Part shown: piece by piece, positions 32,157 to 43,438 of the stretch | Layout of the letters: each line of letters opens with the position of its first letter | Numbering within the stretch: the stretch's first letter is position 1 | DNA from: Triangularia verruculosa | Lineage: Eukaryota > Ascomycota > Sordariomycetes > Sordariales > Podosporaceae | NCBI GenBank assembly: GCA_033296885.1 | Contig: MU863906.1 | Span: 124,001-188,000, forward strand | Reading direction: 5' to 3' | Length of the DNA: 64,000 nucleotides | Translations under genes and position numbers: made by a program | The notes under the pieces: generated by a model | What the model was told of the DNA's origin: nothing | The model's database searches: none | The model's input: the letters and a program-made list of their open reading frames with translations, nothing else

Positions 32157-34933
32157 ATGCATCAACAGTCCCGTCACCCGCCCCGGGTGTCCTCCCCCGC
32201 TTCCTCTCCCCAGACAAACCCCACGCGGACGAACAACCCGAGAGATCGAATCCGTGCCGGCTCGGACGTCGCAGCCCCAGATGGTCCTCCAGGACCTGAC
32301 AGCGCCAAAACGCCTCCGGATACTATCAAGAAGCTTGACCAAATCATCCAGAATCTCTATGTCAAGGCCGCCGTACTTGTCCTGGGATCGCGCGTCAATC
32401 TGACGCCTGCTTTACGAAGAAACCCGGATGGGACAAGGGTGATCAACAAATGGGTAGGCTCATGCTGCGCTGGCCTGCCGTGTGGCCATACAAGCGATAA
32501 GCTGACAGACCATTCCAGTTTTCGATAGACACCGATGATACTGACGATTTCCGGCAAGAGCTACGAATATACAAGGTATCTGCCACCTTCGAGAGCCCCC
32601 CACCTCCCATGGTGATCGAGACCTACATCGATGCGTCTAGCTTGAACAACAGCCAGAGTCTGGTGATTATCGACGATAACGGAAAGAGATGGGACGTATT
32701 GGAAGCCCTGAATTCTTCAGAAACGAGCGACGATGGATTCGGAAGTCGACGAACCGGAGCTCGGAATACCGAGGTTATCTTGGAGCGGTGGAGGTTCGAG
32801 CTCAAGGACTTGTCAACCAACGGCCAGGGTGATTTCGCCCCAGTATTACCAACACTGTACAAGAGGGCCATCGTCTTCTTTCGGTCACTTTTTGTGACAA
32901 CACGCATCATGCCTTGTTTCAAGTACTCGCAGCAAACACTGGCCAAAGGAAGACATCCAGCGTTGGAAGTAAAATGTCGGGTGTTGACCGAGGAGCCAGA
33001 GTACCTCACAACATATGATCCATTACGCCAGCCACTTTACGATGGAGATGGAAGGGATGCGGTGACCACATACGACTTTCCGGATCTTGACATTCCCGTC
33101 GCACGGTTCTCTGCTTCAGTAACATACCGGACTGACTGCAACTTCCGGGTGGATGCTTCAGAGTCGTTGCTGAGCTCGCGTTTCATGGTGGAGGAGAACT
33201 TTTTCCGACCAACGATCCAACAACACACACAGCGAAGACATGGCAGGTCTGATTCGTATGCTGAGCCTGGCTCGCTCCCGGCTCACAGGCCTGGTCGTGA
33301 TGCGCCGGGTTTACAGCAGACATATGGTAGTCTGTCGACATTCCATGGTGAGGGGGCGCTAGGGACAAGTCCCATCACTGCACTGAGACAGGTCCGTCCG
33401 ATTGGGTCTGATACAAGCTCGCCGTCAGAATCAACCTCGGCGAGCCTGGAACGCCCTAGTGCGCCACAATCATTGCCCATCCGTGGCGCAATCACGCGGC
33501 CTTCGCTCCGGACTGGAGAAGAAGGTTCCCGGCGGCCATCTGTTTCCTTTCAACCGTTCAAGGCTGGTTCCGTTTCAGGTTCTCCCAGACTTGCGGATGC
33601 AGATGTGCCACCATCTCCACAATCATTATCACGTCCATCTGGACTGAGCCAGTTCAGTAGATCTGCCAACCGGTCATCACTCACCGCCGGGATGGCTGCG
33701 TCATTACGAGGCCCCTCTGTCCCACCGCAGGACGTGCCCGTCGTGACTGGGTCGCCCAAGCCAGGCAATCGGTACAGCAGCAGCTTTACCCATCGGCGAG
33801 GGCGCTTGTCTTTCGGAGGGCAAAGCAGAGGCGACGATGACCAGGCTAGCAGCGGGAAGCAGAGCCTCTCGTCGTCTGCCCAACCTGGGTCTGGACTTCT
33901 TACAGAAGCCGGGGGCATTGCGAGCTCGGGTTCTTTTGTGACGGACGATGATAACATTTCGGAATTTCTCAAGGCCCTCGACAGTCACAAGACGCTCAAG
34001 AGCTTTGAGGTCAATGGCAAGGGCGAGTCTTCGGCTTCCAAGAGGACGGCGAACCAGCTCTCCAAGTACCAGATGATGCGGGAGACGAACAATGCACTGA
34101 CAGATTCCATGGCGTCGTCAATGCACTTGCAGCGGTCTTCAAGCACATCCAGCCGCCAACTTGGAAACGTGCCAAGCATGGTAAATCCAGCATCCATGTC
34201 GACGTCTACTTCGCCCGGCAAACCACTCTCGCCACATACCCCCCATACACCGGCGATCCCGTCTCGGTTGAGTGAAAATTCTATCATCGATTATCAGTCT
34301 CAGGGCCAGGTAACTCGACGTGCGGGTAGGAGCTCTGGCGTGACTGTTGCGGAGGAGGATGAAGGTGAAGATTTGGAGACACCTGTCGCTCAGGAGGCAG
34401 GACGTGGGACAGGCGCGATCGACATACCGTTATCGCCCAGGTTATATCATGTGGGCAATCCGAATCGGCGGTCCAGCTCGGCTGTGCAACAGCACCGTTC
34501 ATTGGCGGCTGATGTGGAATCATATCCTGGTCAACGCAGCGCCAGTGTGGAAGCTGGCGCGTCTGCGGATAAGGACGTGCCCACGCTGAGCACCCTCCTT
34601 GCCTATCAGCACGGAGGAAGAGGCGCCGAGACATCTGCTGCTGCAGAGGGTAGCAGTGCTGGAAACAAAGATGGGAGCGAGAGCCTGGACGGTGTGCCGC
34701 CGGCGGCTATCGCTAGCCCTTTCGGCAGTCGGGGGATTCGGTACCCTGTCCGGGCGAACAGACCGAGCTCGTTCTCCTCGGCTCGATTCGGTACCAGCGT
34801 GGAGACACCGACAGATGGGGAGCCGTTGCTATTTGACATGAGCGAGCTGGGACCCGGCCGGAGGAGTCTGGAGGACAGAAGTAATAATGAACGGGAGCAA
34901 AGTGTGCGAGGAGTTTTGAGGAAGGGGTGGTAA
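32157..34933 (+). CDS. ATG13: Autophagy protein ATG13
   Basis: Exons 32157-32453 and 32519-34933 give 903 residues. The 65-nt intron has donor GTAGGC, a GCTGACAG branch and acceptor TTCCAG. The N-terminal HORMA domain runs from about residue 45 (KLDQIIQNLYVKAAVLVLGS) through RWRFELKDLS and ITRIMPCFKYSQQTLAK-like sequence to about residue 320. The remaining two thirds is Ser/Pro-rich and disordered, as expected for the regulated region that binds Atg1 and Atg17 and is phosphorylated by TORC1 and PKA. ATG13 is the regulatory subunit of the Atg1 kinase complex at the phagophore assembly site. The in-frame upstream region lacks a better ATG. Confidence 0.93.
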
Positions 34934-37205
34934 TGTTTGCTCTTGGTATTTTGAGTTTTGTTGAATTGGTCCATGTCATCTGTCGGTTTCTGGCTTGGTT
35001 GTCTGGCGTTGCGATTTATATTGTATGTGATAAGGGTGAACAAAGGGAGTCAGGACTTTGGTACAGGTACAGCGAGCGAATGATTTTATAAGGAATGGGG
35101 GTTGGTTTCATTTTTCTTCGTTACTTCATGCAGAAAGAATGAGTTATGGATCGGGAGGCATGGAGCAGAGGGTCAGAGTTCTCCTGAACTCGTGTGGTTG
35201 GATGAAAGAAATAGCTGAGAAGTGACCAAGGAATTGTGGAAATCACGTAGAGCAGCAGAGCCCACCGCATAGCATCAGAAGACAAGCATGGCTAGCGAGA
35301 GAGAAAAGGATAAAATATGAGGGGCCGGGAAGCCTAGGAGAAGGTTAGAGATGCGAGTGAGAGAGAGAAGCATCAGCATGATGTGTATCTACTAATTGCA
35401 TTTGTAGACACCCTCTTCATTTTTACTGCACTGTATATGATAGGGGGTGTGGTGGGCCATAGCTCCCAAATTTACGTTTTTATTTCTGCAAAATTTAAGT
35501 TCATCTAATGTATGTGGTTAGCATGGTCTTTTTATTGCACCTTATCGGGGTTTCCAGGCACTGATTTGCAATGTGAAGGTGCCTTGAGGCTAACCTAGAA
35601 GTTGAACTGAGACCTGCCATGATCTTGGTACCTCAGCTTGAGAGTTACATGGATACAACAAAAGGTCTCGACTCCATGTCAGAGTAAGGCATCTCAAGGT
35701 GTTGGCCGCCTCTCCTGTACCTCAGCACACTGATTAATCATAAGAATGAGCACCACTGGCGGGATAGTAAGACGAAGACGAAGGATTAAATCAACCTTCA
35801 GATAATATTAAAGTCAAGTGATGTAACAGATTATAATCGGGGGGTGACCAGGTGATAACAGATGAATGCGGCGCATGCACCAGCCTACCTAGGGAGCCAA
35901 TAGCCTTCCCAGGATATCTCACCTAGCTATCTTTCACAGCGGCTCTTTGCATTTGGTAGTCCTTCATGGCACTTTCTTGCATTTGCTGATCTCCTTCACA
36001 GCGCTTCCTCGCATTTCACGATCTCTCACAGTATTTCTTTCATGTGATAGTCTCAGCGAACTGCAAATTCATCGTTTGATTGGAAATGCGTTAACCTACA
36101 CTTAGTGATGTGTCGTATTCTTGACGCCGAGGAGATTTAGCTCGCGCCCATGAAAACGGATAGGTATCCTTGCTGGGAATGTTTGAGCAGTTGTTGGCTT
36201 TTACATGCTTTTGTTCTGGTTTATAAGGAGGTAGATAGATCCAGCTCTCTCATCGCAGCAAAGTGAACAAACAGACTGCCTTTTCTCCAACCACAGAGAT
36301 CCACCCCACGACATCCAATCCACCATCGTACCTTATCTACATTATCCCTCAGACGCCCCTCCTTCAGACATCACTGTTTTCACAATGGCCGCTTGTTCGC
36401 AGTCCCACAGCATTGTCAACCAGGCGAAGCCAGGGGAACGATTCTCTGGAGTGCATCAATGAGAACTGTGCGTACTATGGCATTACCAACTGCTCTTAAG
36501 TAAGTTCGCTCCTTATTACGGCCCCTTGAGACTTCACGGATTGCCTTTTGATGGATATGGAACTGACCATCACTCAGGAGAGTGCAAACATGACTCGAGG
36601 CGACAGTCTTGTATTTGGCAAAGCGGCAGTTGATGGGGATAGGACAAACAAGAGTGGTGACATAAGTGTTTCGATGCATGGAGTTTCTTGAGCTGTTCTT
36701 GTCCAGAGTGTTTGGTATTAGGGGCATTATCGGCATCACACTACATCATCATTTCTTTTTCTGGAATACTGTGTAGCATTGTTCAGGTCTCTGAAATGCG
36801 AGACGACAGGGGCGCGCATTTGTAACTTGAAGTATCACACATTCGTTTATTTTAAAATTACTGGAAATCGCGTTGTATCCTTGGGTACCTAGTTTTCATG
36901 TGAAGTCTCCGAATATAGAGCAACTAATGGCGGTATATTAGTTTGAAGGATGATATTAGTGTTGATCTTGTATGCGATTTAGGTAAGTCAAATAATATCT
37001 CAGTTACAAAAGAGATAAAATGACTATCTTACCTCGTTTAGGAAAACACCGATGAAGCTTGCTTCCGGGAGCTTGCAAGGCTGTCTTTCAGTAGAGATAT
37101 ATGCAGACAGAATAACATAAATTTACCGGTCATTGAGAGCGGACCTTATAAAGTCCGAGTCTGCTAAGTAAGATACGAAAAGTAGGCACCAGATTATCGC
37201 TAGCC
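34934..37205. other. Intergenic region
   Basis: No recognised gene. It includes the degenerate tandem repeat at 35935-36054. A possible short transcript lies around 36.22-36.6 kb: TATA-like tttataagg at about 36219, leader-like sequence, an ATG at 36385, and a plausible 79-nt intron starting gtaagtt near 36499 with branch aactgac and acceptor cactcag. Only very short peptides can be read from it. The rest is AT-rich. Confidence 0.4.
35935..36054. repeat. Degenerate ~31-bp tandem repeat, four units
   Basis: Four successive units of about 27-32 bp share a cacagc/actttctt-gcattt-ga(t)-ctc skeleton: 35935-35965, 35966-35997, 35998-36027 and 36028-36054. The last is the most divergent. There is no open frame across them. 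Confidence 0.6.
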
Positions 37206-38455
37206 CTAGAGAAGCGGCATGCAGCCATATACCTCTCTAAGCTGTTCCCAGGTAATATGGCTCCCGTAGATGAGCTTCGCAATTCTCTTGGCAGCCCAAA
37301 GACTTCCCTTGGGGGAAGCCATGTATTGACGATGCATGAGTTCAGCACTTTCAGAGGCCATGTAGGTCGAAAGTGGTGTAACATCCTGACTCTGCTCCTT
37401 GTTCCCCTGCTGCAGATCCAGGGATGACATGCTCTCTTCGCTCTTCCCCTCCTCCTTCGTTTTTTCATCCTCCTTTTCCTTTACAAACTGCACGACAAGC
37501 TCCTTGAACTCTACGATCGGTTTATTGTCTTCGTCCGATCGCCCAGGGAAAATGACCAGTTCCGGACAGACAGACAGTTGTTCAAGTGGGGCCGCCTGGG
37601 CATTACTCCAGTCGAGGACTCCAGTCAGATTGTATTCTTCATCGAAAAGAAGGTTGCCGTAATGGAGGTCAAGATGACATAGTGGGAATGGGCCTCGGAC
37701 CCTATCTTCAATGACCGTGTGGGCTAGAGCGGTTTTCAGCACCCAGCATGCCGTAAGCCAGTCCGCATCGTTTGGGCGAAAAGCAATGATTTCTCGGTTT
37801 TCCCCTCGTCTCTGATTGTAGAAATACTCCAGAGAAGTTTCCAAAGGACCGGGGGAATGGTGCCACCCCATGGGGATGATTCCAACAGGCTGATCCCCGG
37901 CCTCCCCACACCAAAGTCGTCCAATACGACTAAAGGTCAGATTTTGGAGTTTGGCAAGAACATTTGCTAATTGCTTGGCTACCTTGGGATGGTACATTCG
38001 AGGGATCGATTCCGTCAAACCGGTATCGAGTTGACGGCCACCCAAGTACTCCATCAAGACAAAGGGGTATCCGAATGGACCGTCTGTGGAAATCTCAAAT
38101 TCGAATATACGAGGCACGGGAATACTTGTCCGTTGGCGGACGATGTTCATGGTGGCTATCTCGCTCAGCAGCGAGGTCTTAGTACTGTCATCGATGGTGC
38201 GATAAGGGATCCGGGCAATCCAGTAGATGTCGTCAGAAAAAGCGACCTCAAGAACCCGGTTGCAAACCGGTTGAGGTTGATGTCGCAGTCAATGTCGGGA
38301 GACGGGCTCGTCTGGTGTCTGCGCCGCGAGTCTGTTGCGCACCTCTTGAGATGCTCAAAGTTTGCTGAGGACAGGACTCGCTTGACTCGCTCATATTTCT
38401 CTGACCCCGGATCCAGGTCAGCAAAGCCTATCCATTCTTCACTTGGTGGTGCCAT
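37206..38455 (-). pseudogene. APH-family kinase-like gene with a frameshift
   Basis: The N-terminus begins at the ATG at 38455 (MAPPSEEWIGFADLDPGS) and runs about 65 codons. The conserved part, from NRVLEVAFSDDIYWIARIPY onward, lies in another frame on the same strand and runs to the stop at 37206. The change happens near 38259-38268, where one base appears missing (or two extra); I see no intron that could join the frames. The second part has the fungal aminoglycoside phosphotransferase-like landmarks: PFVLMEYLGGRQLD, the catalytic-loop CHLDLHYGNLLFDEE (HxDxxxxN) and the metal-binding LTGVLDWSNAQ. The true substrate of these fungal APH paralogues is unknown. It may be a recent pseudogene or a sequencing error. 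Confidence 0.75.
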
Positions 38456-38788
38456 CGCTGCTCGATCTTGTGGAGTTCATGTAGAAGCTGGCGCTTGAAA
38501 AAGAGGGTCTGAATGCGCAAAACAAAGGCTAGCAAGGAGTAGGGAACTATATTAGATACATGTATGAGAACTAGGCACGCCGATGTAGCAGCTTCGCAAC
38601 CAAGGAAGGCCAGATATAAAAGCAGGGGCCTCGGGTCGGCTCCAGAATGGGTGAGGTCGATGTAGGAGAAGGATGTGAAATTAGCTTGGGTCTTGAAAGT
38701 AATCCAGGGATCCACAAGCCAGGTAGCCCATCATTCGTGCCAAACTTGTGCTGCCTGTTCTTTGTCTGCCTTGAATGCAAGGGTGAAC

Positions 38789-39036
38789 TTGGACAAAATA
38801 ATTGGTACTGCAAGCCAATATCACACCTTAAGAATAGTAGAAAAGGCCTATTAGTTATCTTCTTAGGGCTTATTACTATCTTTTAACACGGTAAAAGTAT
38901 CTTTTAAAGTGTTCTTAATATATTTTGAGGCCTATTAACTATCTTTTGAGGCCTACTAACTATCTTTTGAGGCCTACTAACTATCTTTTAATACTGCATT
39001 CCCCCTTTGCAGTGCCAGTCTTTTTGTCCAGGACGT
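38789..39036 (+). mobile_element. MITE-like element, copy 3
   Basis: About 248 bp. The left end reads TGGACAAAATAATTGGTACT and the right end is the inverted counterpart, AGTGCCAGTCTTTTTGTCCA, followed by GGACGT. Inside, a unit containing ggcctactaactatctttt is repeated three times in tandem, making this copy longer than copies 1 and 2. It lies between the frameshifted kinase gene and the F-box gene and is close to the 5' end of the latter. Confidence 0.88.
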
Positions 39037-39296
39037 ACTGTGCTACCCCGCAGATTGATGCCATCTGGGTTAGGGTTTATGAGTCAGATTCTGATACAGA
39101 TCTAACTTCTCATTCTCTGGGTTGATCTTCTTTATTTAACAATCCAATCTGCTATTGAGACCTACGCCTGTACCCAATTGTAGGTCGAAACTATTTTTTA
39201 GCTATTGCCCTCTTCGCGTGCCTAACATCGGCCAATTACTTGCACCCACCCCATCCCGCAGCTGATGGACTTCATCTCGATCAGCACGAACCCATC

Positions 39297-40283
39297 ATGA
39301 CACTCCTCCAGCTACCCCCCGAAACCCTTTATCAGATCTTTAATCATATAGGTTCATCTTTCTTCCGCTCGGATTTGTCACGCCTCACGGTGTGTAGGCA
39401 GTGGAGCGAATTTGCCTACACCGCGTGCTTCCGGGATTTTTATGTTACCCAGAACATATTGCGACGCCTGCTGTCTTCTCCGTACGCGGAATCAAGTCTG
39501 GGTTTAGTCAAAGATAATGCGGAGACCCTTGCCCTGAATTTGAAAGGCTTTGAAGACTGGGACTCTCTCCTGGACTCGGATACGTCAGACTGGGATGGCG
39601 CTCATGGACAGGCAAAGCGCGCAGAGTGGACAAGAAAGCTGAATAACGATCTCGTCTACTTCGGCAGCATCATCCAACAATCGCGAAAACTGCGCATTGT
39701 ACGCATCCAGGCCACCAGTGAACTGCACCCCCTAGATCGTTTTCTAGAACGTCGTGACTACCTTTGTCTCTCCCCAATATGCACCTTCTTGTCAGCCAGC
39801 AACATAACTAGTCTGGAACTAGATCTATGCGGTACTCGACTTATACCGCATCAAAGCCAAGACCATGTCTGTCCAAGCATCGCTGCGCTTCTCTCCACGC
39901 TACGACGTTTGCGACTGCGACTGCGCAGTATCTGTGCTGATGTTCTAAAACCCCCTCAAGAACATCAACAGGATTATACCAATCAACTACGTTTGGACCA
40001 GGTGCTCATCAACCTCAGTCTATACGACGAGTCACCGTCTGTAACCATTACCTCGGCGGCACACGCCACATGTTGCGATTCCTCTATGGATAACTCAGGG
40101 GGTTCAAGGTTCCTTCAGCTCAAAGCGGATCTGGAGGAACAAGCGCGAGTTCTTGTAGCACAGATGGCTGCCCCAAAGATGGTGAGGATATTGACGCATG
40201 TGCCTCCGAGGAAGGAGATAGAAATGAGGGCTTTCGATGCCTTGACTGGTAGATATATCAGACTGAGGGAGGGTGCGGACTAG
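39297..40283 (+). CDS. F-box protein, probably truncated by an amber codon
   Basis: Starts at the ATG at 39297; the frame is open upstream, but no earlier ATG exists in it. 328 residues. The F-box is at the N-terminus (LLQLPPETLYQIFNHIG, then LSRLTVCRQWSEFAYT). The rest is leucine-rich and without a named domain, as in many fungal substrate adaptors for SCF ubiquitin ligases. The stop is TAG at 40281-40283, but the same frame continues for 27 more acidic codons to a TAA at 40365-40367, ending SDLDWDD, a natural-looking tail. The stop may therefore be a recent mutation. The MITE copy 3 lies about 260 bp upstream. Confidence 0.75.
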   Translation: MTLLQLPPETLYQIFNHIGSSFFRSDLSRLTVCRQWSEFAYTACFRDFYVTQNILRRLLSSPYAESSLGLVKDNAETLALNLKGFEDWDSLLDSDTSDWDGAHGQAKRAEWTRKLNNDLVYFGSIIQQSRKLRIVRIQATSELHPLDRFLERRDYLCLSPICTFLSASNITSLELDLCGTRLIPHQSQDHVCPSIAALLSTLRRLRLRLRSICADVLKPPQEHQQDYTNQLRLDQVLINLSLYDESPSVTITSAAHATCCDSSMDNSGGSRFLQLKADLEEQARVLVAQMAAPKMVRILTHVPPRKEIEMRAFDALTGRYIRLREGAD

Positions 40284-40299
40284 GAGGATGACGGTGAGG

Positions 40300-40856
40300 T
40301 TATCGAGGACCAAGTGCCAGATTCAGACGAGGAGTCTGAGATTTCGGATCTTGACTGGGATGATTAAATAGCGGCGATAGAATGTTGAAAGATAATAGAG
40401 GTGCAGAGTTGATTCGTATGTACAACTGAGGAGAGTGGAGAGCTGGTGGTAATATTACATAATCGTACATGCCTGGGTGGGAGGCGGGACCACGCGGCAC
40501 ATGGCACTTACGACGACGCACAGCCCACTTGACCTGGACCTTGAGGTGCCCGCTGCCATCATCGACAACCTTTTGCAAACCAACAACCCTAAGGAAGGTT
40601 TCAAATCTTTTGGCAGTATCTGCACGCCAGAAAAGGCGCGATTCTGATCAGTCATTGCGCGCTTCCGAGAGGATCAACGAGAAGAACAGCGACAATCCTA
40701 TACCAGAAACTGTGCAAGCGGAAGCGGGGGAGCTTATCCGTCTCCGTACCTGAGCTGCGAACGCCGACGTCAGAGCTTCCTTTTCGGAAACCTACACCAC
40801 CAACGCCGAAACCGCAACCTACCTTTCACTTTTCTACCCATCGCAAACTCTCGCAT
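40300..40856 (-). CDS. Possible small gene antisense to the F-box tail, unrecognised
   Basis: A short first exon (40823-40856, MREFAMGRKVK) with donor GTAGGT can be joined to 40643 (after GATCAG), reading on as RADTAKRFETFLRVVGLQ and then HLKVQVKWAVRRR. The second exon may end at a GTAAGT donor after 40512 or read through, since that 39-nt interval is in frame either way. The frame ends at a TAA at 40300-40302, overlapping the acidic tail of the F-box frame on the other strand. The middle segment looks like real protein but I cannot name it. It would share a divergent promoter with HSE1 (about 100 nt between the start codons). Confidence 0.3.
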
Positions 40857-40956
40857 TTTATCTGCCTGCGGGCGAGAGAAGCAATAACTTCCAAGTCACA
40901 CCGTAGCGCATCGATTACTTCGACACAAACAAGCAACCACCAACCCATCGCCCAGC

Positions 40957-43438
40957 ATGTTCCGAGCGGCGGCCGCCGGGCCGTATGACGAGGCCATCAG
41001 TATGTTCACCACATCTGCCTTTTCTCAAAATGAAATGAGAGTACTGACTACAAATGAAAACAGACAAGGCCACCGACGAGAACCTCACATCTGAGGACTG
41101 GGGCGCCATCATGGAGGTTTGCGACCGGGTAGCTAGCGATGCCAATGGATCCAAGGATGCGGTACAGAGCATGATTAAGAGGTTGGCTCACCGAAATGCC
41201 AATGTGCAGCTTTATACTCTTGAGGTTTGTCTCTTCCTCCCCAACATCCAGGCCAGGCATAGTCCTTGCTCACAGATCAACCTGATCAGGTCGCAAACGC
41301 CCTCTCCCAAAACTGCGGCAAGAACATGCACCGCGAACTCTCCTCCCGCGCCTTCACCGACGCGCTTCTCAAACTAGCTAATGACCGCAACACGCACAAC
41401 CAAGTCAAAGCAAAGATCCTCGAGAGAATGAAGGAATGGAGCGACATGTTCAAGTCCGATCCGGACCTAGGGATCATGTACGACGCCTACTTCCGACTGA
41501 AGCAGAGCAATCCCACATTGCATCCCCCTAGCGCACCGCAAAAGAACAGTTTGACAGAGGTGGACAGACAGAAGGAGGAGGAGGAATTGCAGATGGCGCT
41601 CAAATTGAGCCTTCAGGAGGAGGAGAGGAAAAAGGGGAAGAGCGCTGCTCCGGCGTCTACTTCTGCTGCCGCGGCGGGTCCAAGCAGCTCAGGTCAACAG
41701 CAGCAGAAACAAGAGGCTGCGACGCCCATCCAGCCAGTTGCTTCCGGGACTACTGCGGCCACGGTGTCGAGAGTGAGGGCTCTGTATGACTTTCTGCCGT
41801 CAGAACCCGGGGAGTTGGAGTTCAAGAAGGGGGATGTCATTGCAGTTTTGGAGAGTGTGTATAAGGACTGGTGGCGAGGGTCACTGAAGGGGAAAACGGG
41901 CATTTTTCCATTGAACTATGTCGAGAAACTATCAGATCCAACGCCCGATGAGCTGCAGAGGGAGGCGCAGATGGAGGCGGAAGTTTTTGCCGAGATCAAG
42001 AATGTCGAGAAGCTGTTGACGTTGTTGAGTGCAAGCAACACCGCACCGAGGGAAGAGGATAATGAGGAGATCTCGGTATGTTTCGACGAGGATGAGCTCC
42101 GGGAAGCGTATGGCTAACATTGACGGAACACAGAAACTCTACCACCAAACGCTCGCGATTCGACCCAAGTTGATCAAGTTGATTGAGAAGTACTCTCAGA
42201 AGAAAGGTATGGCTTTAGAAGGTGCAGTGCCGAAGGGCTGAGCTGACAAGATGGACAGATGATTTTACGCAACTGAACGAAAAGTTCATCAAGGCCAGGA
42301 GAGACTATGAAGCTTTGCTTGAGTCGTCGATGTCTCATCCGCCTGGACCGACGTATCACCAATACGCTATGCGCCCTCAGATTCCTGGCGGTTATCCGCC
42401 CGCAGGTCAGGGCTACGCTCCTGGGCCCTCAGGACCTCAAGACCCGCAGAGGTTTTACACTCCTGCTCCTGCTCAACAAGGTACGGCTTTTGCAGAGTTT
42501 GGCGCTCAGAGAGGGTTGCGAGACAAGACTGAGCAATAGCTGATTTGTAAATATGCGTAGAATCATCTCAATACGCACCATCGTCACCTTCTCCTAATTT
42601 CCAGCGTCCTCCTCAAGCGGGCACCCCAGCCCCGGTGTATTTTGCTGGTGCAGAGATTCCATCGCAGCCAAATCAAGCACCCCCGCAGGCGCCTCAGCAG
42701 GCGCCACCGCAGCCCCAGCAGCAACAAGGACCGCCCCAGCAGCAGCAAGGGGGCTATCCTCAACGCCCTCAAGAGCAGAGGGTCCCTTCCAGCGGGAAGC
42801 AGCCGGCCCCAATCCAGACATCCGTCTCCCCTCCTCCGCAGAATCAGTATGCTGCCTATCAGTCCCCACAAGCTGGGCCATCCGGTGGTGGCAATCCCCG
42901 TCCGCAAAGCTATGGCAGTGGTGGCCCGCAAGAACTATCGACTTCAGTCTACGACTCGCCCATCGCGGCCCATCACAACCCATCCGGGTCATATGCCTCG
43001 TTTTACAGCGCCAACAATGACGATCCCTACGCGGCAGCTAGCCCGAGTGCACCAAGCGCACCCAATGTTCCCCCGCCTTCTGTTCCGGGAGCAGCTGCGG
43101 TGACAAATCCGTACTACGCGGCTGCTGCGAATGTAGGCGGTCCATCAGCACCGTATTCTGGGGCCGGGTATGATGGTGGAAACAACGCACCGGATAGCCC
43201 ATATACCTCGCGGCCACCGGTGAGCACCATGTCTCCTCCGCCTTTGCAGCCAGGCGGTGCGGCGTATGATGCTAGACAGTCGTTGCCTAGTCGGACGGGA
43301 GGTGGTGAGGGTGCCGGCGGTGGGCAACAGCCCCAGTATAAGGCTTATGTTCCGCCTGGTGCTGCGCAGGTTGCTGGGGGAGGCGGGGATGACGGCCCGA
43401 GTGCACCGGGTGATTATTATAGGAATGCGGCATACTAA
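40957..43438 (+). CDS. HSE1: Class E vacuolar protein-sorting protein HSE1 (STAM homologue)
   Basis: Six exons: 40957-40999, 41064-41224, 41290-42075, 42134-42206, 42259-42480 and 42561-43438, giving 720 residues. A VHS domain comes first (about 1-150, NKATDENLTSEDWGAIMEVC and VQLYTLEVANALSQNCG), then a ubiquitin-interacting motif (about 165-180, ELQMALKLSLQEE), an SH3 domain (about 226-285, RVRALYDFLPSEPGELEFKK and KTGIFPLNYVEKL) and a helical GAT-like region. A long Pro/Gln/Gly-rich tail ends the protein. With VPS27 it forms ESCRT-0, which gathers ubiquitinated cargo on endosomes. Length and order match filamentous-fungal HSE1. The last intron (80 nt) could be read through in frame for a short distance, but splicing gives the family-typical tail. 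Confidence 0.95.
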
